Assembly: GCA_009379955.1 (NCBI GenBank) | Contig: WHST01000050.1 | Coordinates: 1-42,095 of the forward strand | Source: Streptosporangiales bacterium | GTDB taxonomy: Bacteria > Actinomycetota > Actinomycetes > Streptosporangiales > WHST01 | Direction: 5' to 3' | DNA: 42,095 bases | Shown: positions 28,832-38,117 of the stretch, one piece after another | Numbering within the stretch: position 1 is the stretch's first letter | Layout of the letters: each line of letters opens with the position of its first letter | Notes under the pieces: model-generated | What the model saw: only the letters and a program-made list of their open reading frames with translations | What the model was told of the DNA's origin: nothing | The model's database searches: none | Program-made: the position numbers and the translations under genes

Positions 28832-30556
28832 ACGTGCGACAGTCGTCGACGTGGCGAATGGCTGGACGCCTCGCCCGCTACCGACCCGGCTTGTTCGCCC
28901 TGTGCGTCCTTCAGGTGGTCGCGTGGAACGGCTCGACACTGCTGATCGGCTGGCTGCTCCAGCTGCTCCTGGACGCCCTGAGCGGCGAGGCCGCGGTCGG
29001 GTTCGGCGTGTACGAGATCCTCGCGGTGCTGGTGGCAGCCGAGGTCACCAACCTCGCCGTCGTCTGGGCCGGCGTGGTCCGGACTCGCTGCTGGGAGTAC
29101 ATGCGCGGCCTGGTGCGGCTCAACCTGCTGCGTGCTCAGCTGCGCAGCGGTGGGCCCGAGGCCGGAGTGCCGGCCGGCTCTCCTGGCGAAGCGGTGAGCC
29201 GGTTCCGAGACGACGTCGATGACTTCCTCGGCTTCGTCGAGACCGGGTTGCACACTGCGGGAAAGGTCGCACTGCTCGATGGTCATCATGGTCTCGATCG
29301 AGCCGGTCATCGCGATCGCGGTCGTGCTTCCCCTGCTCGCGGTCGTCGTCGCCACCAGGCTTGTCACCGGGCGGATCCGCGAGAACCGCGCGACCTTCCG
29401 GCGCGCCTCGGCAGCGGTGACGAGCCTGCTCGGTGAGATGTTCGGCGCGATCGTCGCAGTCAAGTCCGCTCAAGCGGGCTCGGGCATCCTGGAGCGACTG
29501 GCGCGGTCCAACGAAAGCCGTCGTCGTGCCGGGCTGCGGGACGAACTCCTCACGCGCCTGCTGGGCACGTTCAACCGCGCCACCATGGACATGAGCGTCG
29601 GAATCGTCCTGCTGCTCGCGGTGCCGGCCATGCACGGCGGCGACTTCACCGTCGGCGAGCTCGCGTTGTTCGTCACCTACGTGGGCAGGCTCGTCTGGCT
29701 CCCGGTCTACGGCGGTCGGCTGCTCGCCAAGCAGCGACAGGCCGCTGTGGCGGTCGAGCGCATGGCGGCACTGCTCCCGCAGACCTCGCCGACCACCCTG
29801 GTAGCTCACCGACCCATTGGCGTCCCGGAGTCGCCGGCACCCATCGAGCGTCTCGAGAAGCGGGCCATGGAGTGCCTGACCGTGTCCGGCCTCACCGCCA
29901 CGCATCCGAACTCGGGACGAGGTATCCACGACGTAAGCCTTGTCCTGGAACGCGGAACGTTCACCGTCGTCACGGGACCGGCAGGAGCAGGCAAGACCAC
30001 CTTGCTCCGCGCGATCCTTGGGCTGTTGCCCGCGCATGCCGGGATGCTGTCATGGAACGGCGTCGCCGTGGACGACGCTGCGGAGTTCCTCGTCCCGCCG
30101 CGATCGGCGTTCGTGCCCCAGGTGCCGCGGCTGTTCAGTGAGTCGCTGCGCGACAACCTGACACTTGGTGTCCACGATCCGACCGAGCTGACACAGGCAA
30201 CACGAACGGCCGTGCTCGACCAGGACATCGCAGCGATGCCGGACGGCCTGGACACCGAGGTCGGCGCACGTGGTGTACGCCTGTCCGGCGGCCAGGCGCA
30301 GCGGGCGGCGATCGCGCGGGCACTGGTCCCGCTCTCGGAACTACTCGTCCTCGACGACGTCTCCAGTGCGCTCGACGTGGAGACCGAACGCCGCCTGTGG
30401 GACCAGCTGCAGGCCCGCGTCGACCAGACGCTGCTGGTGGTCTCCAACAGGCCCGCGACCATCGCGCGCGCCGACCAGGTCGTCCGCCTGGACCATGGCT
30501 GGGTCCAGCCTCGCTCGCTCGTCCTGCACGCGGCGGCGGACGGTGACGCGGCCTGA
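28828..30556 (+). pseudogene. ABC exporter half-transporter, degenerate subunit with a frameshift
   Basis: Two overlapping frames (28828-29436 and 29219-30556) together make one half-transporter. The first frame is family-like to GLHTAGKVALL and the second from MVIMVSIEPVIAIAV, so one base too many lies near 29277-29282. The gene is otherwise complete: Walker A GPAGAGKTT, Q loop VPQVPRLF, signature RLSGGQAQRAAIARAL. Its Walker B ends LVLDDVSS, with Asp for the catalytic Glu, and the H loop reads SNRPA, with Asn for His. This is the degenerate partner expected in asymmetric exporters. The frameshift disrupts the membrane domain. A sequencing error or a real loss of function cannot be separated here. 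Confidence 0.8.
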
Positions 30557-30578
30557 GCACGCACTCGTCCCGCATGGC

Positions 30579-30590
30579 GCCGGATCCGGC
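30579..30590. repeat. 12-bp palindrome between convergent genes
   Basis: GCCGGATCCGGC is a perfect palindrome in the 34-base gap between the ABC exporter and the convergent membrane protein gene. It has no loop or T run, so a terminator function is doubtful. Confidence 0.4.
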
Positions 30591-31961
30591 TCAGGCGAAG
30601 TCGAACACGAGCGGGAAGGCGAGGACGACTGTCCAGGCCCAGACGGCGTACACGATCAGGTAACGGGTCTGCCAGCGTTCCAGGCGGGCGAAGGGCATGC
30701 GGCCACGGACGAAGCCGAGGAACAGCCACGCCGACCACGCCAGGTTGGTGAGCAGGATGACGTTCTCGCCCAGGGCCGCGGTCTTGTTGGCGCTGAAGCC
30801 CCATTCGGTGATCCGGCCGGTGATCGCCAGCAGCACCATGACGTCGATGACCAAGGCGCTGACGACGAGCACGAGCTGCAGGCGGTCGAAGTGACCGGCC
30901 CGGGCCGTACGGTCACGGGCGGAGATGGCGTACAACAGCAGGCCCAGCACGATGACGAGCAGTAGGTCGAAGAGGATGAGCGCCTCGCGCTCGACGTCGA
31001 TGCCGTTGTCGGTCAAGACGGTGGCGACCAGGAAGGCCAGCAGCGTGGCCGCGAAGAGCGGCGTGAAGACGCGGGTCAGCACCGGCGCCATGTTCTCGAT
31101 GACGCTCTGCTTGGCCTCCACCAGCCATGCCGCGACGATGACCGCGGCCACGGCGCCGCACGGCAGCAGCCACGACTGGATGAATCCCTCGGCGTCGAGG
31201 CCGATCGCGTCGAAGGTGCCGAACATGAAGGCGGTGAGAACCCCGCCGCCCAGGCCGATGAGGACGAAGTAGATCAGCCACTCCCCGGTGAACCGGATGA
31301 AGTCCATCCGCCGCTGCTCGGAACGCCAGTCACCGCCCGTGTAGGCGACGCCGACGACCAGCCACAGTGCGAGCGGGAGGTGGATCGCCGTGAGCAAGAG
31401 GCTCTGCGAGCCATCGGCCAGCGGATACGCGTTCGCGGCGACCGCGCCGAGAACGAACAGCGACGCGAGCACCGCGATGACGCGAAGACGGACCCGGCGT
31501 TGCCAGGCGAAGTAGGCGGCCAGCGCCGGCAGCGCGAAGAGGCTGGCGTTGCGTACGTAGAACACGGCGTCGTCGTCACCCGCGATGTCATACCCGAACC
31601 ACGCCGGCACCTTGATCGCGAGTGCCGCGACGGCCGCACACAGCACCATGACAGGCAGATCGCGGCGGGAACGGGCGGCGGGCGCGTCCGGCTCCCCGGG
31701 CAGCACGAGCTGCTTCCACAGCCGCTCGTAATGCTCGCGGGCGAACTCCCGCGACAGCTCGTCGAGGCTGCCCATGCGTTTGACGGCGATGAGGAACGCC
31801 TCGTCGGCTCGCAGGCCCGCCTCGGTCAGCTCGGTGATCCGGTTGCGAAGGTGGTCCTCCAGCTCCTCGGCATCGGTGTGGTGCAGCTCCCGGCGGCGGT
31901 GCATGTAGGCCCGCCACTCGGCGATCTGGCTCTCCAGATCGTTGTCGCTGCCGACGGTCAC
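30591..31961 (-). CDS. Multi-spanning membrane protein with permease prefix domain (DUF4153-like)
   Basis: The GTG at 31961 overlaps the PadR stop (GTGA) and gives 456 residues. Residues 1-90 form the soluble helical prefix domain often seen next to PadR genes: IAEWRAYMHRRRELHHTDAE, then ELEDHLRNRITELTEAGLRA and DEAFLIAVKRMGSLDELSRE. After residue 105 there are about ten transmembrane segments with no ATPase or transporter signature. The arrangement PadR plus prefix-domain membrane protein is common in actinobacteria, and the membrane partner is thought to be under PadR control. Its substrate or role is unknown. Confidence 0.82.
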   Translation of the reverse strand: MTVGSDNDLESQIAEWRAYMHRRRELHHTDAEELEDHLRNRITELTEAGLRADEAFLIAVKRMGSLDELSREFAREHYERLWKQLVLPGEPDAPAARSRRDLPVMVLCAAVAALAIKVPAWFGYDIAGDDDAVFYVRNASLFALPALAAYFAWQRRVRLRVIAVLASLFVLGAVAANAYPLADGSQSLLLTAIHLPLALWLVVGVAYTGGDWRSEQRRMDFIRFTGEWLIYFVLIGLGGGVLTAFMFGTFDAIGLDAEGFIQSWLLPCGAVAAVIVAAWLVEAKQSVIENMAPVLTRVFTPLFAATLLAFLVATVLTDNGIDVEREALILFDLLLVIVLGLLLYAISARDRTARAGHFDRLQLVLVVSALVIDVMVLLAITGRITEWGFSANKTAALGENVILLTNLAWSAWLFLGFVRGRMPFARLERWQTRYLIVYAVWAWTVVLAFPLVFDFA

Positions 31962-32332
31962 CGTCCCGCCTCCCAGGCCGGTGTCGTGATCGGCTTGATG
32001 GACTGTGACGACCTCCAGACGCCCCGCAGGGCGTCGACGACCGCGGCCCACTGGCGGCGCTGTTCGACGAGCTCGGCCAGGCCCTGGTCGGTGATGCTGT
32101 AGTACTTGCGGCGGCGTCCCCCGGGCGGAGTCTCCCAGGCGGACTCGACGTGACCAAGCCGCTCCAAGCGGTGCAGCAGCGGGTAGAGCAGGCCGTCGGT
32201 CCACTCCAGCTGCCCGCCCGACAGCTCGTTGACCTGCTTGAGGATCGCGTAGCCGTAGCTCTCGCCTTCGGTGAGGATCCCCAGCACGAGCGGCGTCGCC
32301 GAGGCCGCCACGAGGTCTTTCGTGATGTGCAT
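31958..32332 (-). CDS. PadR-family transcriptional regulator
   Basis: The 124-residue protein starts at the ATG at 32332, shortly after an AGGTGG site. It has the PadR winged helix with LVAASATPLVLGILTEGESY, GYAILKQVNELSGGQLEWTD and the wing LYPLLHRLERLGHVESAWET, then GGRRRKYYSITDQGLAELVE. PadR proteins repress adjacent transporter or stress genes and release DNA on binding a small compound. The coupled downstream gene encodes a membrane protein, and a 28-bp dyad overlaps its own promoter, so autoregulation of the pair is likely. Confidence 0.93.
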   Translation of the reverse strand: MHITKDLVAASATPLVLGILTEGESYGYAILKQVNELSGGQLEWTDGLLYPLLHRLERLGHVESAWETPPGGRRRKYYSITDQGLAELVEQRRQWAAVVDALRGVWRSSQSIKPITTPAWEAGR

Positions 32333-32346
32333 GCGACCACCTAACC

Positions 32347-32374
32347 CTAGAACTGCAATGCATGATAGTCCTAG
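32347..32374 (-). promoter_or_regulatory. PadR operator dyad overlapping a -10 box
   Basis: The 28 bp have two-fold symmetry at 20 positions: outer CTAG (32347-32350 and 32371-32374), then ACT and AGT, with ATGCAT at the centre. On the minus strand TATCAT, a five-of-six match to a -10 box, lies within it, so a bound dimer would block transcription of the PadR gene. Confidence 0.65.
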
Positions 32375-32388
32375 GTATGCCGATCGCG

Positions 32389-33570
32389 CTATATCAGGTT
32401 CCTGACGCGAGTCCTCGAGGTGCGGTCAGGCCGTTGCCGGTAGGTGACACGCCGGATCAGCACCTCGAAGGGTCCGCGACGCCCCGTTCTTCGCATCCAG
32501 TCGGCCAGCGCCACGGTGACGAGCCACGTGGTGGCGGCCAGGAGTGCCGTGGTCGTGACGGTCAGGTCGTCCGAGAGATCGAGCAGGAACGGGGTGAAGA
32601 CGACGGCCCAGACCACTGACTGTGCCAGGTAGCAGGTCATCGACCGCTGACCGACGGCGGCGATCGCGTCGACCAGCGGCCGTCGGCGCGCCTGGAGCCG
32701 GGCGGCGATCAGCGACAGCAGGCAGGCGTAGCCGAAGCCGCCCAACGTCCCGGTCGAGTCGTGCAAGGGGCCCAGTAGTTCGAGCGTCTGCTGGCCGGGG
32801 GGAGTGACCACGCCGGCGAGCATCAGCGAGATCGGTTGGGCGCCGAGCACGGCGGCGCCGATCCCGACCGACGCCCCGGCGCGCAGCAGCGTCCGGTGTC
32901 GCTCCGGCTGTTCCAGGATGCGCCGGCGCCCCGCCCACAACCCGACCACGAACGGGCATACGAAGCCGAGGGGGCCCAAGAAGGCGACGAAGGCCGACGC
33001 CTTGGCCCGCGCGACGACCATGGTGCCGACGTCGGGCGGGAGCATCGAGATGTCGGGCGGTTCACTGCTGATGGTCATCGAGCCGTCGCCCGGCAGCGAG
33101 CCGAGAACGAAGAACAGGAGGGCTATCAGCAGCAGCCAGTGGTCCTTCCAGCGCACCAACCACACGCCCACGAACAGCAGCAGGCCGTACGCCGTCAGGA
33201 TGTCGCCCGCGTAGAGCAGCACCGCGTGCAGGACACCCACGAGCACCAGCATCAGGCTGCGTCGCCACAGCAGCCGGCGTACGGCCCGCGGCCCCAACGC
33301 GTCGTGTCGGCGCACGATCTGGGCGACGCCGTACCCGAACAGCAGCCCGAACATCGGGAACGCCCGACCGTCGACGAAGGTCGCGATGAGCCACGTAACG
33401 GCCGAGTCGAGACTCGAGCCGTCCTGCGGGTAGCCGCCGAGCACCGATCGGCCGGGCAGGAAGTAGTGCGAGTTGGCCAGGGCGATGAACAGCAGCATGA
33501 GACCGCGTGCCAGGTCGGGCCCCAGGGCCCGCGCCTCGAGGGTGGTCGGTCGGGGCAGGTTCACCGTCAT
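32389..33570 (-). CDS. DUF418-family membrane protein
   Basis: The ATG at 33570 gives 393 residues; a TTG at 33582 would add four. Ten or so transmembrane segments are visible, including GLMLLFIALANSHYFL at the N-terminus with GPDLARG before it. The DUF418 (YeiB-like) C-terminal pattern is present: GFGYACLLSLIAARLQ, then AVGQRSMTCYLAQSVVWAVV and WMRRTGRRGPFEVLIRRVTY. The family is related to membrane acyltransferases and is often described as an uncharacterised transporter; no substrate is known. It follows the M14 peptidase gene on the same strand after an 83-95 base gap, so it may have its own promoter. Confidence 0.88.
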   Translation of the reverse strand: MTVNLPRPTTLEARALGPDLARGLMLLFIALANSHYFLPGRSVLGGYPQDGSSLDSAVTWLIATFVDGRAFPMFGLLFGYGVAQIVRRHDALGPRAVRRLLWRRSLMLVLVGVLHAVLLYAGDILTAYGLLLFVGVWLVRWKDHWLLLIALLFFVLGSLPGDGSMTISSEPPDISMLPPDVGTMVVARAKASAFVAFLGPLGFVCPFVVGLWAGRRRILEQPERHRTLLRAGASVGIGAAVLGAQPISLMLAGVVTPPGQQTLELLGPLHDSTGTLGGFGYACLLSLIAARLQARRRPLVDAIAAVGQRSMTCYLAQSVVWAVVFTPFLLDLSDDLTVTTTALLAATTWLVTVALADWMRRTGRRGPFEVLIRRVTYRQRPDRTSRTRVRNLI

Positions 33571-33665
33571 CGGATCAGTCAAGCGGCATGCAACCGGTGG
33601 GTCTATCGGCCGAAGGTCGCCCGGCCGTCAACCTTGGTCGCCGGTACGACAGCAGCCGGGACCTG

Positions 33666-35312
33666 CTAGAGATCCCCACAGTCGTCGACCGGGGTGGCTC
33701 GGATGTCGTTGGAGCCCGCGGCCCTGTCGTCCATCATCAGCGGGATCACCGACGACGGCGCCTGCCACATGGGGACGAACGCCTCGTACGCGGCCTCGCT
33801 CGTCGGTTGTGTGCGGACGTCCCACAGCTCGGTCCATACCGCACGGTGCGCCACCTGTGCCTCGGTGAGGAGGTAGCCGCAGGGGACCCGCATGATGTAG
33901 TCGCTCGGGAGCGGTGGGTCCGGCGACTCGGAGTTGCCGGTGAAGAAGTACGGGCCCTGCTGGGTGTAGCCCATGTCGATGTTGCGCCGCTTCGCGTTCG
34001 CCGCGGCCTCGACCATGCGCTCCTTCTGGAACCCCTGCTGGCGCAGGGTCTCGCCGATCGTGATCCGCTGCACCTCGACCCGTCGCAGCTGCGACGTCTG
34101 CGTCGTCTCGCCGGCGAGCACCGACGTGTTGGTCTCCGAGATCACGCCGTTGAGCTCGCGGAACATGGAGGCGTTGGTCAACGTCATGTTCTCGCCCGTG
34201 CCCGGGTTGGCGAGGTAGGGCCCGGTGGAGTAGCCGGCGGCCTCGGTCCGCGGCCGCACCAGGTCGTCACCCCAGGCCTCGCCGAACGCGCGCACCTCCT
34301 CGTCGATGCCGAGGTGCCGCCCCCAGACCACCTCGAGGTCGGGGCGGTCCTGGCCGCCCATCTCGTGGAGGTCGTGGACGGTCTCGGGCCGGGCGTCGCG
34401 CATCACCTCGGCGAGCATCCGGGTCTCCGGCTCCTCCAGTCGCAGGTGGTCGCGGTTGAGGTCGACGCCGTGGGCGTTCTCGCGGGTGTCGGCCATGCTG
34501 CCGTCGGGGTTGGCGGACGGCACGACCAGGACGGTGTTGTCGGCGAGGTAGTCGCGTGTCCGCGTGTCGGAGGTCAGGCTCAGGCGGCGCGCCTCCTGAA
34601 GGCACGCCTCGCGCCCGGACGGCTCGTCGCCGTGTTGCGAGCAGACGAGCAGCACCGCGTCACCCTCGATGTCGGCGAGCGCCGGCGGCGACGGCGACCC
34701 GATCCGCAGCAGGTTGTACGGCAGGCCGTTGACGGACTCGCCGAGGACGGAGACGGCGGCGCGGGGCGACGCGGACTCCAGGTCCGCGATGAACGACTGC
34801 TCCTGCTCGAAGTCCGTCCATGCCGTGCCGTCGCTGGACTCGAAGCCGGTCGGCAGGCCGTGGTCCTCGATCGTGACACCGGACCGTACGCGATCGCGCG
34901 CCACGACCTGGCCGTCGTCCGCGACGAGGCTGACGCGCACGGTGTAGTCGCCGGGCGACGCCTCCACGGGCGGCTCGGCGACCGCGGTGACCGCACCGGG
35001 ACGGACCGCCTGGTTCGGCAGCTCGGTGGCGAGCGTCAGCGGGATCCAGCCACCACCGGACCGGCCGACCGGTCGGATGTCGGCCTTCAGCGTGCCGCTC
35101 CGCGACGCCTCGACGTCGATGTCGAAGCCCTCCTCCACCTGTGCTGCGGCCGGCCCCGACGTGGTCGGGTACGTGACCGCGAACCTCTCGGCTGCCGGCT
35201 CCGCGGCTCCGGCCGCCGAGGCGGGGGCGGTCAGCGAGCCGAGCGTGAGCACTGCGGCGCCGAGGATCGTCAGCGGTCGTCGTCGGGTTGCACGGCTTCC
35301 GATGTCACTCAT
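33666..35312 (-). CDS. Secreted M14-family metallocarboxypeptidase
   Basis: The product has 548 residues from the ATG at 35312. The signal sequence has a twin-arginine-like RRRPLTILGAAVLTLGSLTA and ends AAGAAEPA. After a beta-rich region (about 45-165), the peptidase domain shows the zinc site H-x-x-E (CSQHGDEPSGREACLQEARR), the substrate-side Arg in DLNRDHLRLEEPET, NPDGS and the third ligand His in ETVHDLHEMGGQD. These fit M14 carboxypeptidases of the bacterial type. It would trim peptides or peptidoglycan stems outside the cell. It is divergent from the amino-acid permease gene across about 200 bases, so peptide breakdown and uptake may be linked. Confidence 0.88.
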   Translation of the reverse strand: MSDIGSRATRRRPLTILGAAVLTLGSLTAPASAAGAAEPAAERFAVTYPTTSGPAAAQVEEGFDIDVEASRSGTLKADIRPVGRSGGGWIPLTLATELPNQAVRPGAVTAVAEPPVEASPGDYTVRVSLVADDGQVVARDRVRSGVTIEDHGLPTGFESSDGTAWTDFEQEQSFIADLESASPRAAVSVLGESVNGLPYNLLRIGSPSPPALADIEGDAVLLVCSQHGDEPSGREACLQEARRLSLTSDTRTRDYLADNTVLVVPSANPDGSMADTRENAHGVDLNRDHLRLEEPETRMLAEVMRDARPETVHDLHEMGGQDRPDLEVVWGRHLGIDEEVRAFGEAWGDDLVRPRTEAAGYSTGPYLANPGTGENMTLTNASMFRELNGVISETNTSVLAGETTQTSQLRRVEVQRITIGETLRQQGFQKERMVEAAANAKRRNIDMGYTQQGPYFFTGNSESPDPPLPSDYIMRVPCGYLLTEAQVAHRAVWTELWDVRTQPTSEAAYEAFVPMWQAPSSVIPLMMDDRAAGSNDIRATPVDDCGDL

Positions 35313-35447
35313 CGTGAGCAGGTCCTTCGTGGTCGTGGCGGCGGGCGGTTCCCGGGTCCCGACACCGTCCGTCACCGAGCGGCACGAACCCGGGTGAGGC
35401 ACGGGCGCTGCGCCCCTCACGGAACGTCACGATGACTTTGACGATTC

Positions 35448-35474
35448 TTGACTCAGGTAAAACATTCCTATTAC
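35448..35474 (+). promoter_or_regulatory. Candidate promoter of the amino-acid permease
   Basis: TTGACT (35448-35453) and TATTAC (35469-35474) are 15 bases apart in an AT-richer patch of the divergent region, 45 bases before the permease ATG. The spacing is short, so this is only tentative. Confidence 0.3.
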
Positions 35475-35519
35475 GTCTCTCCTCACTTCCACAAGGACTC
35501 CTACGGTGCGGGGTAACAG

Positions 35520-36869
35520 ATGACCCAGGCGAGCGCTCCTGACACCTCGATGGCCCCGGGCGGCGAGACCCGGCTGCGCCGGACCCTGAGTCAGCGGCAG
35601 CTCGTCTTCATCTGCCTCGGCAACGTCATCGGTGCGGGGATCTACGGCCTGGTCGGCGACATGGCCGGCCAGGTCGGCGGTGCGATCTGGATCCCGTTCC
35701 TGGTGGCACTCGTGCTCGCGGTGCTCACGGTGTTCAGCTACGCGGAGCTGTCGAGCAAGTATCCGCGCGCGGGCGGTGCGGCGACGTACGTCCTGCAGGC
35801 GTTCCGCAACCCGTTCCTCACGTTCATGGTCACGTTCGCGATGGTGGCCTCCGCGATCAACTCCGCGTCGACGCTGTCGCTGGCCGCGGGCGGTTACGTG
35901 GCCGAGATCCTCCCGATCCCCGCCGTCGTCACCGCCGTCGTGCTGGTCGCCGGGCTCGGCGGCGTCACCATCCTGGGCGTGCGGGGGTCGGCGAGGTCCA
36001 ACACCGTCCTGACGTTCGTCGAGCTGGGCGGACTCGCGCTCGTGATCGTCGCGGCCATCGCGGCGATCGCGGTCGGCACCGGCACGACGGCGAACCTCAC
36101 CGACTTCGACGCGACCGGGTCGTCCGCACCCGGAGGCGGTGCGGTGGTGGCGGTGATCGCCGCCACGAGCCTCGCGTTCTTCGCCTTCATCGGGTTCGAG
36201 GACGCGGCCAACATGGCCGAGGAGACCAAGGACCCCGCGCGTGCCTGCGCGCGGGCGCTGGTGATCGCCATCCTGGTGGCGGCCGGCGTCTACCTCACGA
36301 TCTCGGTGCTGACCTCGATCGTCGTCGGTGGCGACGACCTCGCGGGCTCCAACGCTCCGCTGCTCGAGGTGGTGCGTAACAGCCCGCTGGGCGTTCCCGA
36401 CACACTGTTCACCGCCATCGCCGCCATCGCGGTCGGCAACAGCGTCCTCATCAACCTGATGTCGAGCTCGCGGCTGCTCTACGGCATGGCGGACCAGAAG
36501 GTGCTGCACGCCAAGCTGGCGACCGTCCACCCGACCAGGAGGACGCCGTGGGTTGCGTCGCTCGTCGCCATCGGCGCGGCGATGGTCTTCGTCTTCACCG
36601 GTGAGGTCGCGGTGCTCGCGACGACGACGGTGACGCTGCTGCTGGCCATCTTCACCCTCGTCAACGTCTCGGTGCTCGTCCTGCGCAGGGAACGCGTCGA
36701 GCACAAGCACTTCAAGGCGCCGACCGTGCTGCCGGTGCTCGGCGCGCTCGTCTGCGTCGCGCTGCTCACCCAGCAGGAGCCCGCGGTACTCCTGCGGGCG
36801 GGCGTGATGCTCCTGATCGGGGCCGCGCTCTGGGCGGTCAACCACGTCGCGGTGCGCCGACGCCGCTGA
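35520..36869 (+). CDS. APC-family amino-acid permease
   Basis: The 449-residue membrane protein has 12 likely transmembrane segments. Typical APC superfamily features are LVFICLGNVIGAGIYGLVGD in the first helix (the conserved GxGI substrate site), SYAELSSKYPRAGGAATYVL in the second to third and FFAFIGFEDAANMAEETKDP in the sixth. These are the signatures of cationic and neutral amino-acid transporters related to the ethanolamine and YfnA groups. The N-terminus is polar and cytoplasmic. It is read away from the M14 peptidase gene and ends 16 bases before a convergent ZIP gene. Substrate specificity cannot be read from the sequence. Confidence 0.93.
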   Translation: MTQASAPDTSMAPGGETRLRRTLSQRQLVFICLGNVIGAGIYGLVGDMAGQVGGAIWIPFLVALVLAVLTVFSYAELSSKYPRAGGAATYVLQAFRNPFLTFMVTFAMVASAINSASTLSLAAGGYVAEILPIPAVVTAVVLVAGLGGVTILGVRGSARSNTVLTFVELGGLALVIVAAIAAIAVGTGTTANLTDFDATGSSAPGGGAVVAVIAATSLAFFAFIGFEDAANMAEETKDPARACARALVIAILVAAGVYLTISVLTSIVVGGDDLAGSNAPLLEVVRNSPLGVPDTLFTAIAAIAVGNSVLINLMSSSRLLYGMADQKVLHAKLATVHPTRRTPWVASLVAIGAAMVFVFTGEVAVLATTTVTLLLAIFTLVNVSVLVLRRERVEHKHFKAPTVLPVLGALVCVALLTQQEPAVLLRAGVMLLIGAALWAVNHVAVRRRR

Positions 36870-36885
36870 CGGTGGCGTCCGTACG

Positions 36886-37608
36886 TCACGCGAGTGCGGT
36901 GAGGAGGAACGCGGCGAGGAAGCCGAGGGTGGTGACGAGCCCGACGGCGCGGCCGCCGTTGTCGAACGCCTCGGGTGCCATGGTGTCGGCGAGCATGGTC
37001 AGGATCGCGCCGCCGGCGAAGGCGTTGACGAACGCGACGACGCCGCCCGGGGCGGACTCCAGGAGCACGGAGCCGAGCAGCGCGGCGAGACCGCTTGCCA
37101 GCGTCACCGCGACCCACAGGCCGAGCACCGGTGCCGCCTTCCAACGACGGGCGCGCAGGCCGACGGTGGCGGCAACCGCCTCGGGCAGGTTCGACAGGAA
37201 CACCGCGGCCAGGACCGCGAGCCCGACCGTGCCGTTCGTGACCACGGTCAGCCCGAGCACGATCGACTCGGGGACGCCGTCGAGCACGATGCCGAGGACG
37301 ATGGCGGGCGCGGCGGAGTTCGCCGGGTGTCCCGTGGTGCGCTTGCGGTTGTGGCCGCCCATGCGGTCGATGAGCGTGTCGCCGGCGTAGAACGTCACGG
37401 CCCCGCAGAGCAGGCCGAGCCCGACGCCGACGGCCGAGTGCTCGAACGAGTCCTCCACCAGTTCGTACGCCACGGCGCTGGTGAGCACGCCGACGCCGAA
37501 CCCCATCACGAGTCCGAGCAACCGTCGCGGGATCGTGAGCCACTGCGCCAGCAGCCCGCCCACGATCAGGGACGACGCCGCGAGCGTCCCCCACCAGAAC
37601 GCCGCCAC
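36886..37608 (-). CDS. ZIP-family metal transporter
   Basis: The GTG at 37608, with GGAGG seven bases upstream, gives 240 residues; the longer open frame upstream is not protein-like. Eight transmembrane segments are visible. The ZIP metal site is clear in GIVLDGVPESIVLGLTVV (helix 4) and FLSNLPEAVAATVGL (helix 5), with the conserved Asn/Pro-Glu pairs although the usual HN-x3-E His is replaced by LDGVPE. The cytoplasmic loop with histidine is short (MGGHNRKRTTGH). It imports or exports divalent cations such as zinc. It is convergent with the permease gene and divergent from the VOC gene. Confidence 0.85.
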   Translation of the reverse strand: MAAFWWGTLAASSLIVGGLLAQWLTIPRRLLGLVMGFGVGVLTSAVAYELVEDSFEHSAVGVGLGLLCGAVTFYAGDTLIDRMGGHNRKRTTGHPANSAAPAIVLGIVLDGVPESIVLGLTVVTNGTVGLAVLAAVFLSNLPEAVAATVGLRARRWKAAPVLGLWVAVTLASGLAALLGSVLLESAPGGVVAFVNAFAGGAILTMLADTMAPEAFDNGGRAVGLVTTLGFLAAFLLTALA

Positions 37609-37726
37609 TCGCTTCCTCCTCCGTTCACGGGAGCCACCGACCACGATCGCCGGAGAACCTAGCCTAGGAGCGATCGGTCGCCGTCGCCCGTGTCGTGGAG
37701 GCGGCCCGGACGATGAGGAGCTCAGG

Positions 37727-38116
37727 ATGAAAGACGACGGCACCGTGCTCGTCCGCTACATCGTCGACGACGTCGACGCCGCAGTCGCCTTCTACACCGC
37801 ACACCTGGGATTCGGCGTGGTGATGCACCCGGCTCCCACCTTCGCCATGTTGTCCCGTGGTGCGCTGCGGCTCGCACTGTCGGAGCCCAGCGGACAGGGT
37901 GGCGGCGCACAGGTCATGCCCGACGGCCGGCGACCCGAGCCGGGCGGCTGGAACCGCATCTCGTTGCCCGTCGACGACGTCGAGGCCGACGTCGACCGGC
38001 TGCGCGCGGCCGGCGTGCGCTTCCGCAACGACGTCGTCACCGGAGTCGGTGGCAAGCAGGTGCTGTTGGACGACCCCTCCGGCAATCCCGTGGAGCTGTT
38101 CCAGTCCACCCGGTGA
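37727..38116 (+). CDS. VOC-family protein (glyoxalase/dioxygenase superfamily)
   Basis: The product has 129 residues and starts at an ATG with GAGGAG upstream. The VOC beta-alpha-beta-beta-beta units are visible: RYIVDDVDAAVAFYTAHLGF, then RGALRLALSEP and the second unit ISLPVDDVEADVDRLRAAGV ending LLDDPSGNPVELFQ. The final Glu of the PVELF motif is a usual metal ligand. Members include glyoxalases, dioxygenases and antibiotic-binding proteins; which applies here is unknown. Its stop (38116) is one base from the convergent hydrolase stop (38118). Confidence 0.88.
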   Translation: MKDDGTVLVRYIVDDVDAAVAFYTAHLGFGVVMHPAPTFAMLSRGALRLALSEPSGQGGGAQVMPDGRRPEPGGWNRISLPVDDVEADVDRLRAAGVRFRNDVVTGVGGKQVLLDDPSGNPVELFQSTR

Positions 38117-38117
38117 G

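Noticed and set aside
36870-36885. Terminator between the APC and ZIP genes
   Set aside because: Only a weak GACG/CGTC pairing is present in the 16-base gap, with no T run.
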